A stretch of 64,000 nt of DNA, taken from NCBI GenBank assembly GCA_046351215.1, contig JAXLYX010000011.1:124001-188000 (forward strand). Reading direction: 5' to 3'. Positions 55,528-63,921 of this stretch are shown in pieces; position 1 is the first letter of the stretch, and each line of letters begins with the position of its first letter. The notes under the pieces are model-generated. The model saw nothing but the letters and a program-made list of their open reading frames with translations. It had not been told where the DNA came from and did not search any database. The stretch is from JAXLYX01 sp046351215. GTDB lineage: Bacteria; Myxococcota_A; Polyangia; Polyangiales; Houyiibacteriaceae. Position numbers and translations under genes: made by a program.

Positions 55528-55767
55528 ATGCCAGGATCGAAACCCCCGAGCGCGCGCGTTCGCGATCGGCTGCGCGCCGCGGAGCGCGAGCTCGAACGTC
55601 AGGATGCGAGGGCTCGCCATTCCCTCGCGGAGGTCGGCTCGTCGGACTCGGAGGCCGCGCCGCTCGCCGCCCGTCTCCTCGTCGCCCTCGCCCCGCGCCT
55701 CGGCTCCCCGTCCGAGCGCTCGCGGTTCTCCACCGCGGCCGCCCCCGGGCATTGGAGGCGCGCATGA
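55528..55767 (+). CDS. Small helical protein, first gene of the putative T3SS translocon operon
   Basis: 79 aa from ATG 55528, which has GGAGG at an ideal distance; ATG 55516 would add four residues. Charged helix 'RVRDRLRAAERELERQDARARHSL' in its first half, then an Ala/Leu-rich amphipathic stretch. Its stop overlaps the next start (ATGA), so it is a real, coupled gene. Size and place correspond to SseA-type chaperones in SPI-2. No family was recognised directly; a needle-like subunit is an alternative. Confidence 0.5.
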   Translation: MPGSKPPSARVRDRLRAAERELERQDARARHSLAEVGSSDSEAAPLAARLLVALAPRLGSPSERSRFSTAAAPGHWRRA

Positions 55768-56390
55768 GCCTGCCGGTCCAAGTCGCCGGCACGGGCGGCG
55801 CACGCATCCCGATGGGAGCCGTCGAGACCGCCCCGACCGGGCACGGGGCCGAGGTCGCCGAAGCCGCGTCGGCCCTCTCCACGGCGCTCGGCCAGGCGTC
55901 GCCCGACGGCGGCCTCGACGCGCAGAGGCTGATCGACGAGACCGGAAGGCAGGTCCGATCGACGGACGAGCGCATCCGGGACGTGCAGACGTCCATGCAG
56001 CGCGACCTCGACTCGATGGACGCGCTCTCGCGACAGCAGAGCGCGCTCCAGTCGATCCGCGAGGCCGTCCAACAGAAGACGACCGAAGCCGGCAAGCAGC
56101 TCGAGCTCGCGACCCTCGAGGTCCACGTCGGAACCGAGGTCCGCTCGGCGGCGGAGCTCGCGAGCCAGCTCGGCCTCGGGCTCGGCACGACCGTCTCGCA
56201 GGACAGTCTCGCGAGCCGCATCGACGCCCTCGACACGCAGCGCAAGAGCCTCGAGGGGCGTCAGGAGATGCGACAGCTCGCTCTGCAGGACCTCCTCCAT
56301 CGTCGGGGGCAGCTGCTCGAGCTCGCGAGCAACCTGCTCCGCAGCCTGAACGAGGTGCAGAAGTCCCTCGTCGCCAACGTGGGGCGGTGA
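55764..56390 (+). CDS. Coiled-coil protein, possible T3SS tip/filament protein (SctA/SseB-like)
   Basis: 208 aa. Largely helical with no signal peptide. Residues 58-118 and 146-206 are long amphipathic coiled-coil segments, the second ending 'LLELASNLLRSLNEVQKSLVANVG', which resembles the C-terminal helix of EspA/SseB-type filament proteins. Position (second gene, before the hydrophobic translocator) matches sseB in the SPI-2 operon. The similarity is by eye and by architecture only. Confidence 0.45.
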   Translation: MSLPVQVAGTGGARIPMGAVETAPTGHGAEVAEAASALSTALGQASPDGGLDAQRLIDETGRQVRSTDERIRDVQTSMQRDLDSMDALSRQQSALQSIREAVQQKTTEAGKQLELATLEVHVGTEVRSAAELASQLGLGLGTTVSQDSLASRIDALDTQRKSLEGRQEMRQLALQDLLHRRGQLLELASNLLRSLNEVQKSLVANVGR

Positions 56391-56391
56391 C

Positions 56392-56760
56392 ATGACGCTC
56401 GACTCCATCCACGCCTGGATCCGGCTCCTCGCGGAGCCCGAGACCACCACGCGCGCCCTCGAGGACCTCCTCGCCCGACCGGGCGGACCCGACCCCGACG
56501 TCCGTCGCTCGATCGAGGCCTGGCTCCGCATCGTCCGACCGGTGGCGCCGGAGGGCCGGGTCGCCGATGCCTTGCCGCGGCCCACCCCCTCCGTGCTTGC
56601 TGGGAGGAGGGGCGCGCGCCACCTCGACGACGAGCCCTGGGACGACGACGTGCTCGACGACGAGCCCTGGGAGGACGACGAGCTCTTCGACCTCGAGACC
56701 CCGTTCGATCCCGAGGAAGCGCACGAGCCCGACGCTCGACGCGCGAAGGGGGCCGCATGA
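56392..56760 (+). CDS. Small very acidic protein, possible chaperone of the translocon operon
   Basis: 122 aa. A helical first half ('LDSIHAWIRLLAEPETTTRAL') leads into a strongly acidic tail with the doublet DDEPWDDDVL/DDEPWEDDEL. Starts 1 bp after the previous gene and overlaps the next by 4 bp. Its size and acidity suit a secretion chaperone, but it does not look like the TPR chaperone SycD/SscA that usually sits here. Unrecognised family. Confidence 0.45.
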   Translation: MTLDSIHAWIRLLAEPETTTRALEDLLARPGGPDPDVRRSIEAWLRIVRPVAPEGRVADALPRPTPSVLAGRRGARHLDDEPWDDDVLDDEPWEDDELFDLETPFDPEEAHEPDARRAKGAA

Positions 56761-57863
56761 GGATCGAGGTCTCCACCCACCGTTCCCCGGCGTCCCATGC
56801 CCAGGAGGTCGAGGCGCACGCCGCGCTCTCCGCCCCGGGCGAAGAGGCGCCCGAGAGCGTCCGCCATGGAGCCGCGCGTCCGAGCCCCGCGGTCCGCGAT
56901 GCCCTCGCGCGCCTCGGCTCGCTCCCCGTCGTCGATCCGCTCGCGCTCCTCGCCCGCTTCGGGACGGACTCCGGCCTCGCCGCGGACGGCGCGACCGCCG
57001 CGGACGGTGCCGAGCCCCTCGTCGCGCCTCGCGAACCGGCGAGCGCCGATCGCGCGCTCGAGGCTCTCTCCGGTCTGCTGCTCCAGGCGTCGTCTTCGGA
57101 GCTACTCCTCGCGGCCCTCGAGCAGGCTCTCGCAAGCCGCAGCCGCCAGGGCCTCGAGGGGCGCATCGAGGACGCGCAGCTCGACGCGACCCAGGCGGCA
57201 GCCCAGCGCGCCGAGGCGAGGGCACGGGCCGCTCGGGCCGCGCGACGCGCGCGTAGGGCCGCCGGCCACGCGCCGAAATGGGTGCGAAAGCTCCTCAAGG
57301 CGGTCCTCGCCGTCGCCGGTGTCGCGGCCGCCGCATGCACGGGTGGTGCGGCCGCCGGGATCGCGATCGCGGGGATCGTGCTCGCGCTCGGTGCGCCGGC
57401 CTTCGAGAAGGCCGCCGAGAAGCTCGGCCTCGAGCCTTCCAAGGCGCGGTGGGTGGGCTTCGCCTGCCAGCTCGCGGGCGCCGCCCTCTCGTCGGGGGCG
57501 GGCATCGCCTCGGCCCCCGGTGCGGTCGCGGCGGCGCGAGGCGCCGCGGATGCGACCCGTACGGTGGCCGAGGTCGCCCGCACGGCGCGGTCGGTGGTCG
57601 AGGGGGTGACGGGCCTCCTCGACGGAGCGCGCGGAGCCGCGGGGGCCGTCTTCGAACGTCGAGCCGCTTCCGGGCAGGTGGCTGCGGAGCGGGAGGGAGT
57701 GCGTCTCGACGCCGCGCACGACGCGATCGACGAGCTCGCCGACGCCCTCCGGGCCGCGATGGGACACGCCGAGCGGGTCGCGCGCTACGCGGCCGACGTG
57801 GTGGACGTACGCAACGGAACCCGCGAGGCGATGCTCGGCGCGCTCGCCGGGGGGAGGTCTTGA
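56757..57863 (+). CDS. Putative T3SS translocator of the SctE/SseC/YopB type
   Basis: 368 aa. No signal peptide. A coiled-coil (about residues 128-170) is followed by a basic patch, a hydrophobic segment (179-215) containing CTGGAAAG, a short loop 'EKLGLEPSKARWVG' and a second hydrophobic segment (231-260), then helices to 350. Coiled-coil, TGG in the first segment and 'LG[L/V]xxxKAxxxG' between the two segments are the layout of PopB/SipB/SseC translocators. These insert into target-cell membranes to form a pore. The call is structural inference. Confidence 0.5.
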   Translation: MRIEVSTHRSPASHAQEVEAHAALSAPGEEAPESVRHGAARPSPAVRDALARLGSLPVVDPLALLARFGTDSGLAADGATAADGAEPLVAPREPASADRALEALSGLLLQASSSELLLAALEQALASRSRQGLEGRIEDAQLDATQAAAQRAEARARAARAARRARRAAGHAPKWVRKLLKAVLAVAGVAAAACTGGAAAGIAIAGIVLALGAPAFEKAAEKLGLEPSKARWVGFACQLAGAALSSGAGIASAPGAVAAARGAADATRTVAEVARTARSVVEGVTGLLDGARGAAGAVFERRAASGQVAAEREGVRLDAAHDAIDELADALRAAMGHAERVARYAADVVDVRNGTREAMLGALAGGRS

Positions 57864-57866
57864 GTC

Positions 57867-58475
57867 ATGCGGATTCCAGGTGGGAACCAGGGAGGGGCCT
57901 ATTTCGACCCGACGGTCGCCGTGGCCGGGAGCAGCGCGGAGACCTGTCTCCTCGAGGCCCAGGCGGCGCTCGAGCAGAGCTCGGACGAAGCGAGGGGCGT
58001 GGCCTCGCGCGCGCGGCAGGTGGAGCGACACGCGGCGGAGGGGAGGATCGCCGCGATGGAACGCGCGGCGCGCGAGACCTTCCGCGGCTCGATGGTCGCC
58101 TCGGTCACGGGCATCGCGGGGGCGGCGGGGCAGCTCGTCTCCCTCGGCGCTGCGGCGTCCGCCTCCGAGGGCGCTACGGACGACGCACGCGGCGAGCCCG
58201 GCGGGGAACGCTCCGCGCTCGCGTTCCTCGGGCGTGGCCTCGCCAGTACCAGCTCGGTCGGTGGGCTCGCGAAGTCGATCTTCGATCACCGGGCCTCCGA
58301 GGCGGACGTCTCGAAGGCTCGCGCGGCCCTCGAGGAGAGCACGGCCGGAGACGCGCGGAAGGATGCGGCGAGCGAGGCCGATCGCGAGGCGGAGCGGGCG
58401 GCTCGTCAGCGGCAGCTCGTCCTGCAGATGCAGGAGGAGCGCTCGAACACGTTCCGGGCCCTGATCCGCGTGTAG
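57867..58475 (+). CDS. Putative second T3SS translocator of the SctB/SseD/YopD type
   Basis: 202 aa. Coiled-coil N-terminus (about residues 25-70), one hydrophobic segment 'SMVASVTGIAGAAGQLVSLG' (75-94) and a second coiled stretch (about 145-190) before a short amphipathic end 'SNTFRALIRV'. A single-membrane-segment partner directly after a two-segment translocator is the standard arrangement for SctE-SctB pairs. Last gene of the operon, 3 bp after the preceding one. Confidence 0.45.
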   Translation: MRIPGGNQGGAYFDPTVAVAGSSAETCLLEAQAALEQSSDEARGVASRARQVERHAAEGRIAAMERAARETFRGSMVASVTGIAGAAGQLVSLGAAASASEGATDDARGEPGGERSALAFLGRGLASTSSVGGLAKSIFDHRASEADVSKARAALEESTAGDARKDAASEADREAERAARQRQLVLQMQEERSNTFRALIRV

Positions 58476-58478
58476 GGA

Positions 58479-58502
58479 GGCAGCCCTCCGTCGAGGGTTG
58501 CC
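58479..58502 (+). terminator. Hairpin at the end of the putative translocon operon
   Basis: GGCAGCCCTC (58479-58488) and GAGGGTTGCC (58493-58502) form a 10-bp stem with one G-T pair and a CGTC loop, 3 bp past the stop codon. No T-run follows. Likely end of the transcript. Confidence 0.5.
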
Positions 58503-58533
58503 GACCGCCCCGCCTTCGCGTACGTCCGCTCCG

Positions 58534-59190
58534 ATGTCGCTCGACGAACTCAAGTGGGATGCCGCCGGTCTCGTGACGGTGGTGGTGCAAGACCGACTCA
58601 CGGGAGACGTACGGATGGTCGCGCACGCCGACCGCGAGGCCGTCGAGAAGACGCTCGCGAGCGGCGATGCCTACTTCTACAGCCGCTCGCGAAAGGCCCT
58701 CTGGCGCAAGGGCGAGACGAGCGGGAACACGATCCGCGTCGACGAGGTCTGGGCCGACTGCGACGGGGACGCGCTCCTCTACCTCGTCGATCCGCGCGGC
58801 CCGAGCTGCCACACCGGCGCGCGCACCTGCTTCTACCGCCGCCTCGATGCCGACGCGGAGGGCCTCCTCGGTCAGCCGACCCTCGTCCGCCTCGAGGAGA
58901 CGCTGGCCGCTCGGGCTTCGTCCTCCGCGGAGAAGAGCTACACGCGGTCGCTGCTCGAGAAGGGCGCACCGAAGATCGGCGAGAAGCTGCGCGAGGAGGC
59001 CGACGAGCTCTCGCGCGCGATCGCCGAGGAGACGGACGAGCGGGTGGCTTCCGAAGGCGCCGACGTCCTCTACCACGCGATGGTCGGGCTCCTGCTCCGC
59101 AAGCTCTCGCTGCGCGACGTGGCGGCCGTGCTCGCGAAGCGCTTCGGCACCTCGGGCCACGTCGAGAAGGCTTCGCGCGCGCCGAAGTGA
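58534..59190 (+). CDS. hisI: Bifunctional phosphoribosyl-AMP cyclohydrolase / phosphoribosyl-ATP pyrophosphatase
   Basis: 218 aa from ATG 58534. HisI half: 'ADREAVEKTLASGDAYFYSRSRKALWRKGETSGN', then metal ligands 'DCDGD' and 'CHTGARTCFY'. HisE half: 'LLEKGAPKIGEKLREEADELSRAI' and 'EGADVLYHAMVGLLLR'. It does steps two and three of histidine synthesis. No other his gene lies nearby. Confidence 0.95.
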   Translation: MSLDELKWDAAGLVTVVVQDRLTGDVRMVAHADREAVEKTLASGDAYFYSRSRKALWRKGETSGNTIRVDEVWADCDGDALLYLVDPRGPSCHTGARTCFYRRLDADAEGLLGQPTLVRLEETLAARASSSAEKSYTRSLLEKGAPKIGEKLREEADELSRAIAEETDERVASEGADVLYHAMVGLLLRKLSLRDVAAVLAKRFGTSGHVEKASRAPK

Positions 59191-59277
59191 GCCCGGTGCG
59201 GTCGTCCGGGCGGCCGTGCCACCCGGCGTTCGCGCTCCATGGGATCGCTCCGACGGAGTCGGCCTCCGCGGCGCGAC

Positions 59278-60105
59278 TCAGTCGCCGGAGAGCACGCGGG
59301 TCGTCGGCACGCCGATCGCGCTCGCGAGACGAGCGAGCGTCTCGAGCGACGGAGTGTGACGACCGGCCTCGACGCGCGCGATGTTCGGGCGGTGGATGCC
59401 CGTCCGGCGTGCGAGCTCGGCCTGGGTGAGGCCCGCCTCGAGCCGCAGCTCGCGCAGCCGCTGCCCGAGCCGCGTCCCGTCGATCGGCATCTGGTTCACG
59501 CTGTGGATGGCCGGGATCTCGCTCGGCACGACGTCGCCCGACGAGAGCACGACGGTCGATCCGCCACGGAGCGTGAGCGTCGCCGAGGTCGCGTCGCCGC
59601 TGAGCTCGATGCCGACGACGTCGCCGAGATCGTCGGCGTCGCCGAGCGGCCGGCGAACGAGCACCGAACGGCCGTCCCCGAGGATCGCGAGGATCTCGCC
59701 GTCGCGCGGCGAGACGGAGACGAACTCGAACCTGCGGCTCCGCGCCTGGTCGACGCGACGCGCGAGCGCGGCGGCGATCCGGCGCACGTCGTCCTCGGCG
59801 CGGGCGACGAGACCCGAGCACATCTCGTGGATCACGTCGTCGACCTGGACGAGCGGCCCGGCGGGCGCGACGTGGACGACCGCGAGCAGCCCGGCCGCCC
59901 GGACGAATCCGACGGCCGAGAGGAGCTCGTCCTCGTCGTACGCCTGCGTCGCGGCGTGGAGGACGACCGCCACGCTCCGGCTGGCGGCATCCGCCAGCTC
60001 CTCGGGTCCACGGACGATCGCTTCGAGACCGTGGACGCCGAGGTGGGGCTGCCACGCATTCGCGAAGCCGGGCTGGTCGGTGATCAGCGTGACGGTGCGA
60101 GGCAT
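59278..60105 (-). CDS. XRE-type regulator with an N-terminal receiver-like region
   Basis: 275 aa from ATG 60105. Residues 1-125 look like an alpha/beta receiver-type fold but without a clear phospho-acceptor; residues about 140-205 are a small beta domain (possibly DUF2442-like). Residues about 215-268 are a classic HTH_3, with 'LGQRLRELRLEAGLTQAELA' and 'GIHRPNIARVEAGRHTPS'. Soluble DNA-binding protein. A perfect palindrome lies just before its start. Confidence 0.82.
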   Translation of the reverse strand: MPRTVTLITDQPGFANAWQPHLGVHGLEAIVRGPEELADAASRSVAVVLHAATQAYDEDELLSAVGFVRAAGLLAVVHVAPAGPLVQVDDVIHEMCSGLVARAEDDVRRIAAALARRVDQARSRRFEFVSVSPRDGEILAILGDGRSVLVRRPLGDADDLGDVVGIELSGDATSATLTLRGGSTVVLSSGDVVPSEIPAIHSVNQMPIDGTRLGQRLRELRLEAGLTQAELARRTGIHRPNIARVEAGRHTPSLETLARLASAIGVPTTRVLSGD

Positions 60106-60126
60106 GGATTCACTCGGCGGTCGATA

Positions 60127-60136
60127 GGTGTACACC
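60127..60136. promoter_or_regulatory. Palindrome GGTGTACACC, likely autoregulatory operator
   Basis: A perfect 10-bp palindrome 21 bp upstream of the XRE start codon. TGTACA-centred palindromes are frequent operators of HTH_3 regulators. The rest of the 187-bp gap shows nothing else recognisable. Confidence 0.5.
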
Positions 60137-60292
60137 AGACAGGCGAGCGGCCACAACCCGCCACGGAACCCGTCTTCGATGTGCGGGAGAGACTTACGCC
60201 GTACTGCGCTCGATCTCGGGGAAGGCGCGAGTTCTTACCCGATCCGGGACGCGACGCCAACCACGACGCGCGGCGCGATCCGTCGGCGTGTT

Positions 60293-61570
60293 TCACGCGG
60301 ATTTCCGAGGCGGGGCCTCGCCCATCAAGCGGCGGCCGAGCCCGTCCAGCATCGCGGGGGGATGGGTGCGGAGGTGGGCCGCCCACATCATGAGGAGCGT
60401 CAGCACGACGAAGCCGATCGCCCACCCGCCGTAGCCGAGCATGCGCACGAACGGCTTGCCGGACATTCCGTACGCGAGCTCGAGGTGGACCCAGTAGATC
60501 AGCATCGAGGTCTTGCCGAGCTCCTGGAACGGATGGCGATCGAGGAGCTCGGAGACCACCGAGACGAGACCGGTGAAGACGAGCCCGAAGCCGATCTTGT
60601 GCAGCATGAAGAGCGGCTTCTGCAGCGCCGACCACTTCGCGACGAGGCTCGACGTCACGTGCAGGTTGTAGAGCGCGGCCACCGCACCGCCGACGACCAG
60701 CACCGCGAGCATGGTCTCCATGGCGCGTCCGGCGACGGCGCCGCGGAACCAGATCCCGCCGACCGCCGAGCCCACGAGCGCATAGCCGAGCCAGGGGAAG
60801 AGCGGGAAGCGGGAGATGTCCTGACCGAGCGGCGTGCCCCATTTCGACAGGAGCGCCGCGACGGGAATCGGCAGCGCTCCCGGCATCGTCCTCTCCATCG
60901 TCTCGGTCCCCAGGGCGACCACGAAACCGAGGGCGAGCCCGAGCACCGGACGGCGCGAGAGGCCGACGAGGGCGTCGAGACCGGCGACGATCGCGAGCGA
61001 GGCGCCGATCGTCGTGAGGACGTCGACCCGGAGGAGACGGTGCACCTCGCCGGGGTCGAGGCCGGAGAGGAGCACGAGGCCGCCGGCGTACGAGACCGCG
61101 CCGAGGCCCACGTAGGGCAGGGCGCGTCGCTCGCTGCGCGGCACGAGCTCGAGGCCACGCAGCACGAAGCCGATGCCCAAGACGATCGGTACGTAGGCCG
61201 GCGCGAGCCGGAAGTGTCGGATGGCGGCGCCATCGACGAGCCACATGAAGACCCGCAGCGCGTAGCCGGTGACCATGACGTGCAGACCGCGCGCGATCTG
61301 ATCGCGCGTCGTCCGTGCGGCCGGAAGCCCCTTCGCATGGTCGGCGCAGGCCTTCATCGTCGCCGAGGCGCCCGCCAGGGCGACGAACATGGGGGCGGCG
61401 GTCCCGCCGAAGACGCGGAGCGTGTCGAAGCCCGGCCCGCTCTTCAGCGCCGGGCGGATCCAGCCGTCGACCGTGTGCCAGAGGATCATGAGGACGACGG
61501 CGATTCCTCGTGCGTCGTCGACGAAGGCCAGGCGGGGCGCTTCACGCCGGATGGGGCGGGATTCGGACAC
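60293..61570 (-). CDS. HGSNAT/DUF1624-like membrane acyltransferase
   Basis: 425 aa from GTG 61570. About ten hydrophobic helices. The first one carries 'FVDDARGIAVVLMILWHTVDGW', and later 'GGTAAPMFVALAGAS' and 'LGKTSMLIYWVHLELAYG' match the membrane-bound acyltransferase family related to heparan-alpha-glucosaminide N-acetyltransferase (DUF1624). Probably acetylates a cell-surface glycan or lipid. Divergent from prs. Confidence 0.75.
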   Translation of the reverse strand: MSESRPIRREAPRLAFVDDARGIAVVLMILWHTVDGWIRPALKSGPGFDTLRVFGGTAAPMFVALAGASATMKACADHAKGLPAARTTRDQIARGLHVMVTGYALRVFMWLVDGAAIRHFRLAPAYVPIVLGIGFVLRGLELVPRSERRALPYVGLGAVSYAGGLVLLSGLDPGEVHRLLRVDVLTTIGASLAIVAGLDALVGLSRRPVLGLALGFVVALGTETMERTMPGALPIPVAALLSKWGTPLGQDISRFPLFPWLGYALVGSAVGGIWFRGAVAGRAMETMLAVLVVGGAVAALYNLHVTSSLVAKWSALQKPLFMLHKIGFGLVFTGLVSVVSELLDRHPFQELGKTSMLIYWVHLELAYGMSGKPFVRMLGYGGWAIGFVVLTLLMMWAAHLRTHPPAMLDGLGRRLMGEAPPRKSA

Positions 61571-61613
61571 GGCTCGGAAGGCGCTCCGCCGGGCTTCGCG
61601 CCCGGCCTTTGGA

Positions 61614-61642
61614 TTGACACTCGGGGGGGCGGCTGCTACCTC
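61614..61642 (+). promoter_or_regulatory. Putative promoter of the prs operon
   Basis: Perfect -35 TTGACA (61614-61619), 17-bp spacer, TACCTC (61637-61642). TG precedes the -10 by one base (TGCTAC), which helps a weak -10. A GCCGGGC/GCCCGGC hairpin lies just upstream (61588-61606). Confidence 0.55.
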
Positions 61643-61711
61643 GCAGCCTCCGTTCGGGCCGGGTCTCCGGCCAACCGGGGAAGTCGCCGCAACGTGGCAA
61701 GGAGGCGGTGG

Positions 61712-62653
61712 ATGTTCAAGTCGACCTGCATCTTCTCGGGTAGCGCCAACCGTCCCCTCGCCGAGGCCATCGCGGCCTACCTCGAGATGCCGCTCGGCCG
61801 GAGCAAGACCTCGCGCTTCTCGGACGGCGAGGTGTTCGCCGAGATCCAGGAGAACGTCCGCGGCGTCGACGTCTACGTGATCCAGCCGACGAGCGCCCCG
61901 GTGAACGATCACCTCATGGAGCTCCTCGTCATGGTCGACGCGCTCAAGCGCGCCTCGGCCGGCTCCATCACGGCGGTCCTTCCCTACTACGGCTACGCGC
62001 GCCAGGACCGCAAGGTCGCGCCGCGCACGCCGATCACCGCGCGCCTCGTGGCGGACCTCCTCAGCGCGTCCGGCGTGAACCGCGTCGTCGCCGTCGACCT
62101 CCACGCGGGGCAGATCCAGGGCTTCTTCAACGTGCCCTTCGATCACCTCTACGCGATGCCGGTCTTCCTCGAGCACCTCGCGCCCCGCTTCGCCGAGCCG
62201 CCCGTCTTCGTCTCGCCGGACGCCGGCGGCGTCGAGCGCACGCGCGCCTACGCGAAGCGCATCAGCGCGGACCTCGCCATCGTCGACAAGCGCCGCGAGA
62301 AGGCGAACGTCTCCGAGGTCATGCACGTGATCGGCGACGTCGCCGGCCGCGAGTGCGTGATCCTCGACGACATGATCGACACGGCCGGCACGCTGACGAA
62401 CGCCGCCCGCGCCCTCGCGGAGCGCGGCGCGAAGCGTGTGCTCGCGGCCGCGACCCATCCGGTCCTCAGCGGCCCGGCGGTCGAGCGGATCATCAACTCG
62501 CCGCTCGAGGAGGTGCTCGTGACCGACACCATCCCGCTGAGCGCCGCGGCGCAGGCCTCCGGCAAGTTCCGGGTGCTCTCGGTCGCTCGCCTCCTCGGCG
62601 AGACGATCAAGCGCATCCACCACAGCGACTCGGTGAGCTCGCTGTTCGTCTGA
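61712..62653 (+). CDS. prs: Ribose-phosphate pyrophosphokinase
   Basis: 313 aa from ATG 61712 after 'ggaggcgg'. It has 'FSGSANRPLAEAIAAYL', 'YYGYARQDRKVAPRTPI' and the PRPP loop 'VILDDMIDTAGTLTNAA', all canonical for class I PRPP synthetase. It supplies PRPP for nucleotide, histidine and tryptophan synthesis. Heads the prs-rplY-pth run, which is conserved in many bacteria. Confidence 0.97.
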   Translation: MFKSTCIFSGSANRPLAEAIAAYLEMPLGRSKTSRFSDGEVFAEIQENVRGVDVYVIQPTSAPVNDHLMELLVMVDALKRASAGSITAVLPYYGYARQDRKVAPRTPITARLVADLLSASGVNRVVAVDLHAGQIQGFFNVPFDHLYAMPVFLEHLAPRFAEPPVFVSPDAGGVERTRAYAKRISADLAIVDKRREKANVSEVMHVIGDVAGRECVILDDMIDTAGTLTNAARALAERGAKRVLAAATHPVLSGPAVERIINSPLEEVLVTDTIPLSAAAQASGKFRVLSVARLLGETIKRIHHSDSVSSLFV

Positions 62654-62673
62654 TTCAGTAAGGAGCGAGGAAC

Positions 62674-63285
62674 ATGGCAACGACGACGGTGCAGGCTGAG
62701 GTCCGCAAGGAGCGCGGAAAGGGGCCCGCCCGCCGGCTGCGTAACGAGGGCAAGATCCCGGCCGTTCTGTACGGTCAGGGCATCGAGCCGACGCCGCTGA
62801 CGGTCTCCCCCAAGGACATCAAGAAGGCCCTCACGGGCGAGAAGGGGCGGAACGTCCTCCTCGACGTCCAGTTCGGTGGACGCTCGGAGCACGCCATGGT
62901 CCGCGAGGTCGCGGTCGATCCCGTGAGCCGCGAGCCGATCCACGTCGACTTCTACCGCGTGTCGCTCGACCAGCAGGTCGAGGCCGTGGTGCCGTTCGCG
63001 ACGAAGGGTCGCGCGGTCGGCGTCCAGAAGGGCGGCAAGCTCGGCGTCACCTACCGCACCCTCCCGGTGCGCTGCACGCCGGAGCGCATCCCGACCAAGA
63101 TCGAGGTCGACGTCTCGGCGCTCGACCTCGGCGGCCACATCGCCGTCCAGGACCTCCAGCTCCCCGAGGGCGTGGTCGTCACGCTGCGTCCGCAGCAGAC
63201 GCTCGCCCACGTGTTCGAGGAGCGGGCTCCGAAGCCGGAAGAGGGCGCGGCCCCGGCGGCTGCCGCGGCTCCGGCCAAGAAGTGA
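62674..63285 (+). CDS. rplY: 50S ribosomal protein L25 / stress protein Ctc
   Basis: 203 aa, the long two-domain Ctc form. N-terminal 5S-rRNA-binding domain 'EVRKERGKGPARRLRNEGKIP' in parts with 'AVLYGQGIEPTPL', then the TL5/Ctc C-terminal beta domain and an Ala/Pro/Lys tail. 20 bp after prs, with its own ribosome site 'aaggagcgagg'. Confidence 0.95.
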   Translation: MATTTVQAEVRKERGKGPARRLRNEGKIPAVLYGQGIEPTPLTVSPKDIKKALTGEKGRNVLLDVQFGGRSEHAMVREVAVDPVSREPIHVDFYRVSLDQQVEAVVPFATKGRAVGVQKGGKLGVTYRTLPVRCTPERIPTKIEVDVSALDLGGHIAVQDLQLPEGVVVTLRPQQTLAHVFEERAPKPEEGAAPAAAAAPAKK

Positions 63286-63341
63286 GCCTCTGACGAGGCG
63301 TCGTGACGAGGCCGAGCGTGCGAATCCGCCCGCTCGGCCTC
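63286..63341 (+). terminator. Tandem hairpins between rplY and pth
   Basis: GCCTC/GAGGC (63286-63299) is followed by a perfect 11-bp stem, GAGGCCGAGCG (63308-63318) with CGCTCGGCCTC (63331-63341), and a 12-nt loop. No T-run follows; pth starts 20 bp later. It may be an attenuator or a processing site that separates the two genes. Confidence 0.5.
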
Positions 63342-63360
63342 TCGCATTTCCGGAGGGTCC

Positions 63361-63921
63361 ATGTTCCTCGTCGCTGGCCTCGGCAACCCCGGGCCCAAGT
63401 ACGCGCAGAACCGGCACAACCTCGGCTTCCTCGTGGTGGAGCGCTTCGCCGATCGCTTCGGCGCGGCTCCCTTCAAGGACAAGTTCAAGGGCCGCTTCAC
63501 CAAGGCCGCCGTCGGCCCGCACGACGTCGTGCTCCTCGAGCCGCTCACCTACATGAACCTGAGCGGCGAGTCCGTGCAGCCCGCGATGGCGTTCTTCCGG
63601 GTCGAGCCGGGGCGCGTGATCTGCGTCCACGACGAGCTCGACCTCCCGTACGGGACGGTGCGCATCAAGGTCGGCGGAGGCGCCGCCGGGCACAACGGCC
63701 TGAAGTCGCTGATCCAGCACTGCGGGCAGGACTTCGTACGCATCCGCATGGGCATCGGGCGTCCGCCGAAGGGGAGCACCGAGAGCTACGTCCTCGGCGA
63801 CTTCCCGGCGGCCGAGCGTGCCGAGCTCCCCGACTTCCTCGACCGGGCCTGCGACGCGCTCGAGGCGATCGTGCGTGACGGGGTCGGGCCGGCCATGAAC
63901 AAGCACAACCAGAAGGCGTGA
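63361..63921 (+). CDS. pth: Peptidyl-tRNA hydrolase
   Basis: 186 aa, family length. 'VAGLGNPGPKYAQNRHNLGF' with catalytic His20, 'LEPLTYMNLSG', 'HDELDLPYGTVRIKVGGGAAGHNGLKS' in pieces, and 'GIGRPPKG'. It recycles peptidyl-tRNA. Usual neighbour of rplY/ctc. The last 79 bp of the window (63922-64000) show no recognisable feature. Confidence 0.96.
   Translation: MFLVAGLGNPGPKYAQNRHNLGFLVVERFADRFGAAPFKDKFKGRFTKAAVGPHDVVLLEPLTYMNLSGESVQPAMAFFRVEPGRVICVHDELDLPYGTVRIKVGGGAAGHNGLKSLIQHCGQDFVRIRMGIGRPPKGSTESYVLGDFPAAERAELPDFLDRACDALEAIVRDGVGPAMNKHNQKA

Noticed and set aside
55528..55767. T3SS needle subunit (SctF) for the 79-aa protein
   Set aside because: The length fits, but the helix-turn-helix with a central PxxP-type turn is not visible and the second half is too hydrophobic; kept only as an alternative.
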